NCBI RefSeq assembly: GCF_900496995.4
Contig: NC_044006.1
Span: 33,169,120 to 33,233,119 of the forward strand
Source of the DNA: Aquila chrysaetos chrysaetos
Lineage: Eukaryota; Chordata; Aves; Accipitriformes; Accipitridae
DNA length: 64,000 bases
Direction of reading: 5' to 3'
Within the stretch, counting starts at the first letter, position 1. Each line of letters starts with the position of its first letter. Below, one piece after another: positions 1 through 13,395 of this stretch. Under the pieces are notes generated by a model that was not told the origin of the DNA, did not search any database, and saw only the letters and a list, made by a program, of their open reading frames with translations. The position numbers and the translations under genes are program-made.

Positions 1-3000
1 AAAAAATCCCATGAAAACCAGACAAAACCAAAATAAAACCCCCAAACCCACAAAACTCTTCCCCACTATTTAGAAAATTGTATTTTAATGTCCATGGAGG
101 AAAAATGCTTAAGAAAAAATAAGGTGAAAGCCTGTAAGTACTGGATAAATCAATCAAATATCAATCCAGACTAAAATACAAAATACAAAAATCTTGTCTG
201 TGCTGCAGTCAGAGAAAAGGAGATGAACATGTTTTAAAACTTAGCTTTTAAAACTGGAAGGATTTAAACTTAAATAAAATTTGTTAACACTGAGTAAAGA
301 CGCAAAGATGAGAAAATTCAAAAACATCTTTCAGCTACATTTTTAGAGATACAAGATCCTTGCTTAAGTGTCTTTGAAATTTCAAGGACCATGTTAATGT
401 ACTCTGTAATAATCTAATCAATACATTGCCTTAGTCTATTGCTTCTCTTTCCCAAACATCTTTTTAACACAAAACATTACAATGAGTTGACATCAGCCAG
501 TCGCTACCGTCCCCCTCCTTACTGACAATACTGTATACCGCTTTTCCTCCATAAGCATTTGGTGTCACCAGCAGTTGGAAGCATTTCTTTTGCTAAGAGC
601 TCCTCGGTGAAGGAAAGCTTTGTGATTTATCCAGACTGTCTTCCAGTGAGACAGTCCCACAGAAGATAACTTGGGCTCTATATACACACAGGAAAAAAAT
701 TCCTTTGAATTCTGCATGTTTTTGCAGGTTGTACACCAAATAAGAGAGAAGGCTAGTGTTTTTGCTGAGACTTTTCAGGGCTTTGCCTTCCTAGCAAAAT
801 TTAAAAATCCACAGTGCTCCCAGAAACATGCCAGTGGTCATAATGGACATGCCAATGAAGTATTTTATCATTTATACAGTACAACTCTTAGTGTCAAACT
901 GAGCAGCAGCTACAGATCTCAAGTTTCCTCTACCTTTGAAAACATTTCTATTTGTATAAAACTGTGCAAAATTCAGTCTCTTCTACTTTCACAGAATTTC
1001 TAAAGATTGTCTGAATACCTTTTAAATTATTTTCAAGTAACTAGTTTCAGCATTGAAATTTCCCACAAGTCTTCAAACTTTCTGTCATGCTCTTGGCTCC
1101 ATGGCAGCACCAGCAACCACCCCTCACTACAGACGAAATGCGAGGGCTCGAGATACTGGCAATACTAGCCATCACTTGAGAGAACTCCCCCACAGAGTTG
1201 TTTTTTACGGCAGATTTCCTAAGAGAGAAAACTACTAGAAGCAGCATGTGCCAAAATATGCTCCAGGGGTACATCTTCACTAAAGACTGAACTCTCTTAC
1301 TCAAGAGCTTAGTCCAAATCCTATTACAAACCACAGAGAAAAACCTCCTGATCCAGGCCTGAAATGGGTCAAGGCCCGCTAGCAGACATTTCATTCAATA
1401 GGGAGCACATCTATTCCGGAGTGAGAATTCAGACCAAGCCCTTCAACACCTGATGGACCTCCAGTGCCTTTCCCACAGCTCCATGGGGCAGGGAAGTCCT
1501 CTCCCACCTACCCCAATTCCCTAGGAAAGAGTCCAAGAGCGCCTTTGCCTAAAAAACCTGGGCACCAGACCTCCCCACACCTGAGCCAGTAAAGAAGAGC
1601 TAGTCCTGATGATCAGACTGTGACACTCATCATCCGGATCAGCCAGACAGAGAGGATGTACTGAATCAGCTGTGGCATGCATAAATAAGGGTATTGGCTT
1701 GCGCTTACAAAAGGATTCACACTGACCGGCAAAGCCAGCTTGCAGGAGTGCCCAAGAAACTATAAAGTCTCATTGGGAAGAGCAGAGAGAGGCAGGCAGG
1801 CAGTGGCTGGCATGCAAGCGGGAAGCTTATTTTTCTGATCAGAATGGGTATTGCAGTACGAATTGCTGCCTAGGCATAAAGACAATAGTACCTGAGCAAA
1901 ATGCAGTAGCACACCCCCATTTCATGTTACCTTAATGAGTCTACCGCCTAGTAAAATGAATAAATCACAAAGGTACTCCTTCTCTAGCCTCTACTGTTGA
2001 CTCCGCTGATCACAGTGCAACTCATGCGTGAGGAGTTTTCTGTGATACAGTGCTCTGGCTCACTGCAACTGACAACTGAGAAAAATAACTCCAGGGTGGG
2101 AGAGAGTAAGGAAACCATACTGTCCATCCCAGCAGCGTATTACAATGCTCGAATGTTGCTTCACCTGAGAAATATGTGTGGAATGTGTGAGACCAGAGCT
2201 AATACCAGTAACACAGATCAAAAAGAGGTAGCTTAAATTAAAAAAGCAAGAGATGTTTTCTGGAAAACACAGACTGTCCCATCTCTCATCAAAATTGTGA
2301 AATCACTACAAAGGAGTTTATTTCTTACTGTTTCTCAGGAATTTTTGTCTGAAAAAATAACTAGAGGTAGGGTAGTGGATATTCAGAAGGTAAACAAGAA
2401 ATAAGACAGTGCTTGGGTTGTAAATTTTGTTCCATGTAATTAAAAACATCACAACGGAAGATTAGAAACTGTTAGGAAAGGAATAAAAGATAAAAAACTC
2501 CACCAAACATAACATATCACAGTGCTTTATAAATCGATGGTGTACTCATGCATTGAGTATGTTCTGTTCATTCCTCTCCCATTTCTAAAATGATTCAGTG
2601 GGATTATGCAAGGCACAGAGAATGGCTCCTGCAAAAAAAGAAAGTTAAGTTTGGAAAAAAGATGCATCCAATTTTCTATTGAAGACCGAAGAAGTTTATG
2701 ACAGAAATATGCAGAACGCTGGCTGGCATAAAGAAAGGAACAAGGACTGGATTAGGACTCAAAACACAAGAAGCATCCAGCTAAATTATCAGGCAGAAAG
2801 TTGAAAAACAGAAGGAAGTGGTATTAAAAAAAAAAAAATCCAGAAGAAGAAAAAAACCCAATACATAACCAAATTACAGAATTCATTGCCACAGGAAACA
2901 TCATACACACTCCTGGAAGACTGGTCAGCCCTGTCTGTATATAATACCTATATACACGATAGTCAAGATGCAACCTTCAGCTCTAGAAATTGCTAAATGT

Positions 3001-6000
3001 GCAGTTTGCTAGAAGCTAGAAAACTATAGCAGAGAAGGATCTTGTCGTATGTGCTCCTTCTTACACTCCTCCGTAAGTTTTCAGTATCAGTCATTATGAG
3101 AGACTGAATAGTGGACTAAACAGACCACTGACCAGATCCATTACAAACACCATTACTAACTTCTGGTTTTAATTTGCCTTACTTTCCTGCAAGAGACCCC
3201 GGCAACTGAGTACTGGAAGCTGCAAAAGTGTTAATAGAATAGGATGGGATGACTACGTGTCACATCAATATACCATTTGTTTCTAGAGTAGAATTATGAG
3301 GAATAATCTCAATCAATGGTGAAGAAACTGGCTTGAATTATATCATCATAAAATCTATCTTCTCAGCAGAGCAGTGGTTGATCATTAACAGGTCATTAAA
3401 ATGTGTACAAAGCATAAAGATTGGTCCTTGTCCCAGGGCACTTTCCACATCAAATGCTTTAAGGTTTTTGAGGGCTGCATTCAGGAGCACGCTACTGTTT
3501 ACTGGTGCCTGTAAATTCTGACTTAACACTTGTGTTTTGCCTGGGGATCTGCACACACAGAGACATTTATATAGGTTACTGTGCACTACGCATATATTAA
3601 CTTATATACCCTTGCTAACACAGTGCTAGCCATCATTTTATCTACATAGCCACAGCAGAAGACACAGCCTCATCTTTGCCCATGATGTTATATTATCTGA
3701 CGAAAGTACCTTTATGCAGAATACAGCGCGCTGGGTCCATCCCAGGTTAGTCAGGAGAAAGACCTGCAACCAGCCTCAGAGCTGCTGCAGCTGACTGGGA
3801 ACGCACCGGTTACTGCTATCAGCATCTCCATCGGGGCCACAGTTTAATGTAAAAATAAAGAGGGGTGGTGCAAAACACCACCAAAGACAAACAGCCTGTC
3901 CTAAAAAGCACTTACCTCCTCGCAAGGGCACCCGGTGAAACAGTGGGAAGGCAATGACCTCCACAGTGCTTAACCTCTAAACGTGACCCCAATGCAAGGA
4001 GACCGCCTGGCCTCTTATCTAGCAATCATGAGGGATGTGAATAAAAGGAACACTGCTGCTCCCTTTTCCTTCCACTTGAGCAAGGCCCAGCTGAGGCAGG
4101 GATTACTCCCACCACCTAGCATTTCCTAAAAAGAAACACCTTGCTATTGTGTAGCAGTGCTGTTGATTTCAAATTCACTATCTCCACAGCTTCCAGACAG
4201 AGTTGGGAGAAGTGGTACTCTAACAGCACTGTGGTATCATGGAGCTGGGAATTACTCAGTGGAATTCCTGCCATGCTTTGCTCTTCAGCAGCAGAGAAAG
4301 GAAAATGTAAAGTAATAGTATATTAGGTGCAAACACAAAATAATCTGCCTTTTCAGTTACTTTCTGAGGAAGTTTTCACTTAATGCTGCTTTCAAGCATG
4401 AATTTTAAAGCAGACAATTAAAAAGCAAAATAGCCACACAGAGACACACATGGCACAGGATACATATTTCTTTGTTTCCTAGTGGTTGCTTTTGTGCAGC
4501 CTCTAGAGGTGTTTTTTTGAGGGGAAAAACGTGAAGATTCAGTACAAACACCTTCAAACTAGCAAATAAATTCCATAATTCCATACTGCGATCATTTTTT
4601 CTTTTCAAAAGCCTGGTTATAAATCATAAAGATAAGTGAAACTACAAGGTTAAATGGTTTGGATTTAACATTCAAATATTAATGCATTTTGGAGCTCTGA
4701 GTAAAAGTTGTAGCTGATTCCATCAAGAAGTAACATTCACAAGTTTGTCCTCTAAACAGCCCTGTCCCCGTCCAGGTAATAGCGAAGAAAAATACATCCT
4801 ATATGACCCACATGAGATGCAGTTTGATTTGTGATGAGTCCTATCATCAAATTCATACAATGCCATATGATTTCATTGATTTCAATTTTAAAAGATCTTC
4901 ATACTACAAAATTATGTGCAGATTTGAGAGCTCTTATTAGTAGGGAATATCAATTAGTTGGTGGAAGGACTTAAAAGGGCTTGTAGGGCTTCTTTGTGGC
5001 AATTTAATTAAAAAAAAAAAAAAGAAAAAAGGAAAACCATACTTGCAGGCTTTTTGAATTCTTATTTTGAGACTCGAAGCCAAGATTTGGACAAAGGAAG
5101 CAATCTCCTCACATTTAACGAGAGTTTCAATTGATAATGAATTTTGTATCTCTTCTCAAAACAGAGTTTCAGGAGTGCAGCTGCACCCTAACTGTGGGAT
5201 TGGGTCTGCCCCCTCCCAGGTTAGGGTTTTGGGGGGCATTTCTTGGGTGGGGCAGATGACAAGCTTAAGGTACGACCTTTTGTTTGCACAAATGTAGCGA
5301 CTGGTTCACACATATGAGAGTTTTTCTCAGAAGAGCTGCAGGCTTTCAAGTCAAGTAGCAGAGATGTGTTTGTGGAGGTAAAGACCATGGTATAGTCCTT
5401 GTGCTCTGAATATGAGTTCTCCTTTATAAAGCACACACACAAACTGTGAGTTTGCATGTTTAACCTGCTGCGTACACTGAATACATGTTTGTTTTGGTAC
5501 TTTTGGAAAGTGCACTGTGAGAAAATTATTTCCTTTGCACAGAAAAATTAGAAAAAAAGACTATCAGCTTCAGTAATCTCTAACTGTCAGTAATCCCTTT
5601 TTACTTTTTCTTTTATTATTTAAACTGGAAAAGCTCAGAAGTAGATTCTGAGTTCAAAAGATACAGGGTCATACGTGTCTGTCTGCATGTGTCTTCCCCA
5701 ATGTGGCTATTTATTATTATTTTCATTACTACAACTACCATTGTTTCTTAATGGAACATCATGGTAGGAAATGTTTGCTCTTTTGTTCTAATTAACTTAC
5801 ATAAGTGAAAAGTGTTCTTCTACCTTAATCTTGCCTCTTCTATTTACATACAAACTCTTCCTTTGGAAGAAGTTTTATAGCACTCTATCTTCCTTTCTCA
5901 CATCTTCCCTGAAGGAATACAGTTCCTGAGGTTAGAAAAATACCAGCTTCGCAATAAATGGCAATAATTTGTGTAAGTTACTTTTAACATTTGGTGCATG

Positions 6001-7975
6001 TCCATGTAAAATACACATACCCACAAAGAAAGTCATTCTGCCATCGTTTGTACGTTAATAAGGTGAGCTATTTTTAAAAGATAATTCCTAACAATGGTTA
6101 CTTATGAATTATGACTGATTATTTATTTAGTCCACTTTGTTTAAATGGTGTCTACATTCTTCAGGAGAACAATGCTGTATACAGCTGCTTTATTAATAAT
6201 GTCACTGGCTCTCTGTTGCTATTTTTACATCTCCATCTTCCTGTTAGGCCATGTAAATAGAGATGCCTATAATTAGCGGACGCACAGCATTGTTTCACAA
6301 ATCTTAGCTGTTACATTAAAATAGAAAGTTTATTACTTCTTTGGGAATAACTTTTATTTTGCCCTATAGTTAAGATACACAGCCGTAAAGCCAGATATGA
6401 TGCAATGGAAAAATCAAAGAGAGTATCTGCTAAGAAAGCCTACTGCTGCATTCTACATCCATTTAAACAGGAGGAGAATGTTAACTGCTCATTCAAAAAG
6501 AAGATTTTTTTTTTAATTTTTTTTTTTTTAGAATGAAAGTATCTTTTAATTTCCAGCTGAACACCACAGAAATTGGTGTTGTACAATACAGAACTTTTTA
6601 TCACTGTGAGGCAAAATCCTCTAGCCACCAAAAGTTGAAAGTTTCCCTTGCCTGACAAACAGAAGACATGAGAAAATAAGCCTGCACCCAGATCTGTTGT
6701 TGTCTGATTATTTAGAAGCTTATTGTACCTCTTGACTATTTCTATATTGAATCCCAAATATAAAAGTCCAACCCCAGGAACCATTACCCATGTTTTTAGG
6801 TAGAGATTAAGGATTTTACAAAGATTGATCCACATGTTGTAGAAATACCTCATTGAAAAATCTTTTTCCTTCTCTGGCAAAATTGCTTTCCTTCCTGAAT
6901 ACATTTTGCATTAACAACATAGAAGAACAGCATGCTTATAAATATTTAAGATTTGCATATGCTTTGCTGGAGGCATTTGTGTTCACAGACTTCACAGTCA
7001 AAAAGGACCATTTTGGCCATGTGGGCAATGGTATAAAGATTTCAACCTACAATATGCTTTTTGGAAAGAGATGACGTCTTGGCATAGACACTGCAATGGT
7101 AAGATTCATCTTGTCTCTAAATAAGCTGCCATATGCCTACTACTCTCATTGTTGAAAAACCTCAGCCCCACTTCTCATCTGAATTTGTCTGAAGTCAGTT
7201 TCCGGGCATGTCCATTTCTGAAATATCCATCTGTCACTGATATATCAAAGATAACTTTGCACTAAGAGTCATATTTAAAATTGTTGACAAGACAGAACTG
7301 AACAAGAGGTAATCACAAATACTAACATTGCTTCTGACAACAAGCTATGCTTTTTTTTTCCCTTCTTGTTTTCATTCTCTTTTTTCTTTTCATGGTAGCA
7401 GTTGAAAGAGTTTACTTTGAAAGAATCAAGAACAGGCCAAATCCAGAATTAAGTTTTCAGTAGAGATCTATTTAAGAGTTTTTACCACTGTTCCACAATT
7501 AATGTTTGCAGAGAAGTTTAGGGTACAAAAGCAACTTTAAGATGAAGAATTACATGCAAGTGAAAATACTAATGCCAAAGGAAAAAAACTAATTGGACAA
7601 ACATGTAAAAAGACACTGCAGATCAGTCATGCTTTTAGAGAAGTCCTTGTTACCGTGCTCCACAACTTTATTTTTAAGGTTCTGAAGAAAAAAAAGTCCA
7701 CAAGCCTGAAGGACTTCTCACAGCCTGTCTGCTCTCCATAATAGATACTCAAGTGGTACACGCAGCATAAAAGAACAAAGGAAAAAGCTCCGTGGGATAC
7801 CTGACACTTGAAATTCAAACTACCAAAGTCATAAATTAAGTATATATGCCTGTGTGTGAGGCAGGGTATAATGTTCTCCAACTGCTTCAATGGGCCTCGT
7901 GTAAACAAAGAACAGAACAACTGGCTACAAATGACAGCTTTCTAGTGCAAGGGAAAAAAAGTCTCCAATCAAGGG

Positions 7976-7995
7976 AAAAAAAAAAAAAAAAAAAA
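7976..7995. repeat. A20 run
   Basis: Twenty consecutive A residues in CMTM8 intron 1. There is no recognisable retrocopy upstream of it. Confidence 0.9.
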
Positions 7996-10900
7996 CAACT
8001 TTCAGGGCCTGAAGACATTGGCTTATTCAGATTTAAATAAGTGAGTGGAAATTATTTAATGTCCCTCAGACGTCTGCTCTGCTTTTCTGCCAGAGGTTGC
8101 TGCCCTGCAAGGGTGACTGCATACAAAGCTGCTCCTGAATTACTGCACTCCACTGCCCAGTGTATCCGAGGTAGACAAATCACTGGTTTGGTGTATCACC
8201 GTATGCTAAACTGTGAACTGCAATGAACAGCAAGGCATGGAGACCTTTCCAGCTGTCTGCATTTAAGAGCTACCAGCCTGAAACCAGAACTTCTGTATTT
8301 GCCTCCTATAATACATAAACACAGAAAAGTCAAGAAACAAGCAGGAACAAGTCCTTCTTAGCTGCTGCTCTCACTGCATGCACTTATGCTTCACTGTCCC
8401 CACAATACAGCTAATAGATTTGGGGTTTTCAAGCATACCATTTCTCTCTCTAAACCTGATTTTCCAATACAGTTCACAGATGTCAGAACTGCTGCAAACT
8501 ACAGGGATTACTACGGATTAGTGGATCTTCCATGCCTGAAAGATAAATGTTTAGAGCGGTTATACCTCATAACAGAAAGGTACTCCCCATACATTCTCCT
8601 TCTAGCTCCTCTGCAGGCATAGTACTTTCCTCTGGCAGATGAGCATGTTGTTAGACTGAAAACTGGTACAATCAAACATATCTAGCAAAATGTACCCACA
8701 ATCCTAGCACAGGCTAGAATTTTGTCCTAAAATTCAGGCAAATCTCCTCAGCATGAGATCAAAATATTGGTCTAAAACATAAGCACTGATTGCTCTCCAT
8801 CCCATTCAACCTCCCCCCATCCCCTGCATTACAGAAGCTGAGTCAGCACATCAGGACACCGGCTCTGTCTCAGGGCATGGTCCTGCGCATGGGCATAGAC
8901 TAAATTGTGAGAAGAGAGGACAAGGCTACTACACCATCAACCATTGGCAGATGAGTAAGGCAGGTAACTAGAGGGCAGTCACCTTGTCAGCCTTCAGCAC
9001 AAATTTGCAACGGCCTACCAGTCAACCACCTCTGCAGTGCTCAGGTCACAGTTCATCGTGGTTTAAGGCAATAGGAACTGTGACTGGGTCAGCTGCTGGT
9101 TTAGCGGAGGCAGCCATGACCTGACCTGGCCGGCAGCTAGCAGTACCAATATCCAAAAATGCAGCAACCAACTTTGTCAAAAGCTATCTGCATCTGACCT
9201 GCAATATATTAGGAGCAAAAGTGATGCAGCACATACAACAAAGTTGTAAGGAGGAGAGCTCTAGGTAAGGTAACATAAGCCAAGGAGCTGAGGGGTTACA
9301 GGCTGAGGGTATGCTCTGTGCTGGCAGCAGGCTTCCTTCCCACCCAGGTGGTTCTTCTGAAGAACCTCAGCCTTTCCCTGTAGTTCTGTTTATATTATAC
9401 CATCTCCAATATACACAAGCAACTAAATTATATTTACTTAGCTAACCTCCACACCTTTTCCCCTTTCTCTTTCCTCAGATTTGGATCACAGCTTTCTTCT
9501 GCCCAACATTTTCTTCCCTAGAATGACAATAGTGTCGATACAATAAAGAGGTGTTACCAGTCTTTGTTCAAATACTCTTTGTTGAGTATTTCAGCTATTT
9601 ACCTCCTGCTCAGAAGTTCCTGTTTTCCCACTGAGGGGGGAAGGGAAAACCATAAGCCTGTATAGCAATATGGTGGATTTTTGTTTAAAAAAGTCTGTTT
9701 GCAGAGATATTTAGTACATTTGCCCCCCAAAGCATATTACTAGTTTCAAATCAGAGGGAAAATTCAAATCAAAGAGGGAAAATTTTTTAGAGAACTAAAA
9801 AAAACACCCCTGACTACAAAAGTACTATTTTACAGGTACCCCTTTCTTCTAGCTACCAACAATTGCTATACCAAAATTCTCAAATCCACACACATTGAAA
9901 ACTTGGCCCATTATCATGAACTGTGCACAGACACAGAGGCATGTAATGTAACCTCCTACTGCCAACAATATTACATGTCTTAGCAAATAACACCAAGAAA
10001 ACAGAAAGGAATTAGGGCACTGAAAGACATCACTAGCTGCGAGCTTTGCTAGTTCACACAAAGGGAGAAGAAAGAACACAGCATGCATAGCTATTTGCCT
10101 TTGATACAGAAGAAGGCATATGTTGTTTGATAATCCAGTGATAAGGCAGGAAAACTATGGGACACACTCAATTGTTGGACTGAAGAAACATGTTTAGATT
10201 GACATTTGTGACGTTGAGCTGCTTTGACATCTAGGATTTAATAGTACCATGAGGTTATGGTGATGTGGTTGTAAGAAAATGACCAATGCTACATCACAAA
10301 ATAAGGCATCTCCTTGTACTGTGGGATGCATGACTATAGGGAGCTTTAAAGAAATATGTAAATTAGACATTTGGGTTATAAAAGGGCACGTCCAAGGAAT
10401 GGATCTGCACAGCTTCTCCTTTTACTACTCTTCAAGCTAAAGAAACTGCGCATACGAAACAAGGTAAACAAACTGGTAGCATAACAGTGCTTTGTAGGAA
10501 TTTTGGGGGGAATCTGAGCAACAAGTGGGTTAACTGTGCCTTTCATTTTTACAAAGTCAATTTTAGCACAGTAGGTCAACACAAAAAAGGTAAAAAGTGT
10601 TAATTAGGCTCCTCCTAATCTCAGCCTAATTTGACAGCAAGTATTCCGCACAGAGGTATTGGACAGGAAAGGTCTTAAGGGAGGTGATCTCTTTTGTTAG
10701 ACTAATCCATGGAGTTGGCAAAAGAAACAAGAGGGGAAAGTTTCTGGGCACACACTTCTCTCCAGCGCTGAACGGAAGGAACAACAGAGCCACCCCTTTA
10801 CCAAATGCTAACAAGTGGATAGGAAATGACTATCGGAAAGGAGCTGCTGATCTTTAAGAGCCCGACAAACAATATAAGTGCCAATTAGCATGTACAGCCT

Positions 10901-11305
10901 TCGCAGTAGGTAGGCTTTCATGTTCTTTTCATTTCATGTGCGGATATGTTGGGATGACTGAAGTCAATGGGAAATTTGCAACAGGTTTTAATAGCATCAA
11001 GAACTGATTCATTATAACCTTCTCTTCATAACAATATTGTTTGTGTACATTAGATCTTAGTCTGATTTCATTCCCATCAACTCATCCGGACTTTATTTGC
11101 ACCACTTCTCAGGGTCATCTTGTTTGTGTACATTGTTTATGTAATCTTACAGAAACAGCAACCAACACAAGTCAAAACTAAGTGTTCTTTTAAAATGCAC
11201 TTCACCTTCTTTTTTAAACCAAGAAGCATAAATTGAAGAGGCATTTTGAAATAAAGCTCAGTTTTTAATGTGAAAATTATTTCAGACATAGTTTGGGCTG
11301 GGTTG

Positions 11306-11330
11306 GTTTGTTTTGTTTTGTTTTGTTTTC
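11306..11330. repeat. TTTTG pentanucleotide repeat
   Basis: About five TTTTG units in CMTM8 intron 1. Confidence 0.9.
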
Positions 11331-13284
11331 TGAGGCTAGCATTCCACTGTTCAGCTTAATAAGAAAGTGAAAATTAGATGTAACCAAGCTTAGAGAATTC
11401 CACTCATTTATTGCTGTGTACTCAGTTTAATTTTAACTTGACCTGGTAAAACACTTTCTAAGACACCCCATCTCACCTTTAGCACATTATCTTGACCTGC
11501 TTACTTCAGGCAAACATTTGCTAGATAGTTCTCTGTTACTGCATAAAGAGAATGTCAAGTTCTTTGTACAAGTGTCTGGTCACGTTTCATGATTGCCAAA
11601 GTCTAGAAAGAAATCCCAAGTTTGAACAAAATGTTTGGAAACCTTATTCTCCTGGCTAAGATTCCTACTCTTTTTGCTGAGAAGATAAACAGGGAAAATT
11701 CTTTAAATATACCAAATGGAACAATGAGGATGTAAATAGTAACATAAAAAGTTGTTTATCATTATTCCACTCTTGGTAAGTCTCACCATTCAATTATAGT
11801 TCTATAGGCCTGTGTCATATGTTCAAAACTGGTTTTATACATCTTCACATGGAGGTCATAATTCAAACAGAAAACAAACCACAAGAGAAGCCATCTCTAA
11901 GTAGGTCATTACTTTTCTCTTGCACACTGCCTTTTAAAGTTAAGTCCCATTAATGCAAGAATCAACTCAAAAGAGTAAAATAAGGTTTGTGATTTTCGAA
12001 AACTAAATATAGTAATTTCCCAATGGCAACTGTCTTTCCGTCCATTACAAATTTCATTTGGCATCCAGACTCTGTCATTAGCCAAATTCCTGTGCATTAG
12101 AAGAAGAAAAAAGAACACTAATAATGTATTCATTTGTACTGTGCTATATCTTAGTAACACCACAGGGAAGGAGAAATATTTTCATCTTGGAGGTCAAATG
12201 GCAATCCACAATAGTAAATAACTGTTGTAACTGTATTGCACAGTCCAATGAACATGGCTTATGCACACAGCAAGGCTTCAAAATATCAGAGATCCCAATA
12301 GAGATCCTGCTTTTCCATGCATCCCAAATTTCTTATATTGAAGAACTTTCCAGCCTTTTTCTAAAAATCTTTCATTGAGGTCATCACAAGACTGTGGTAG
12401 GTCTGACAAAACCCAAGTCTGTCCAACCTGCTCTATGCCTATGGCTCAGCCAAAAGCATTTGTTTATTTAAAAGAAAGAACCTTCCGCAATGCAAGAACC
12501 AAACATGTCACAATATTCACCAATAACCTCCTAAATCACTGTATCACTATCAGTGCTTCTAATACTGTTCTAAAACACAACAGTGTTTTTCATAGTTTTG
12601 TCCACCTACAGCTTTATGAAACCATTAAAGTTGGATGTCTCGTATTGAGCAGAGCCTATTCTTTCAGTTGCCTCACACCTCCTCTCGTAAGGCCCCATTT
12701 TGCCAAATTCTTATGGTAGGAGCTGCATCTTCTATGTTAATTGCCTGTGTCAAGTCTGAAGAAGAGCAGACTGGATGAAGGTCGTTCAAAGCAGGCCTTC
12801 AGCAAGTTGCCCTGAGCTGCTGGGCAAGAAGGCTTGAAGGAATGAAGGGACAAAAAAAAAACCCAAAACAACAAAAAATACCACAACTGGAAGAGTTGGA
12901 GAATTAGGACTTGGGACAAAGAGGCAGAAGAGTGGACAAAAGAGAGACAGGCACAAACACATGATGAAATACTTTCAATTAAGTATGCAACAGTGCCGGA
13001 AAGAAGTTCTTCACACATCTTAATTCTGTCATTAGTTAAGTATACATTATGGTATAGTCTGTAATTACATGACCACATACTTTCCCCTTCTCTACAACAC
13101 TACCTGCATGCAGCAACAGAAGGGAGAGCCTTATTCAGAACTAATGCCTTCCACTATTTTGCCTTCTCCTTGTTTACTTGTGTGGCCTGCAGACTTGCTC
13201 CCTGCATGTAAATCAGAGCTTTGTATCTGCTTGGGCTCCTTAAAAGTACTTTGTTATCTGAATTATCTCACAGGTCATTAGTAA

Positions 13285-13395
13285 ACTATTAAACACATCT
13301 TTGTGAGATAAAGAAGTATGGTATCCCAATTTTACAGACAGTGCACTGAAATGAGGGTCAAAAGTACTTCTTGCCAAATTTCACTGGAAAACTCT
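13285..13395 (+). repeat. possible ancient MIR/L3-like remnant
   Basis: The words 'ggtatcccaattttacagac', 'gcactgaaatgagggtcaa' and 'cttgccaa' occur in the same order as 'tatccccattttacagatg...aaactgaggc...cttgccca' in reverse-oriented MIR/L3 elements. The similarity is weak. Confidence 0.4.

Noticed and set aside
5219-5256. Telomere-like GGTTAGGG word in a G-rich stretch
   Set aside because: There is only one unit, with no tandem array.
6440-6904. 154-codon minus-strand open frame in CMTM8 intron 1
   Set aside because: It is not CMTM8-like, includes a lysine run coded by a poly-A/T tract, and has no supporting signals.
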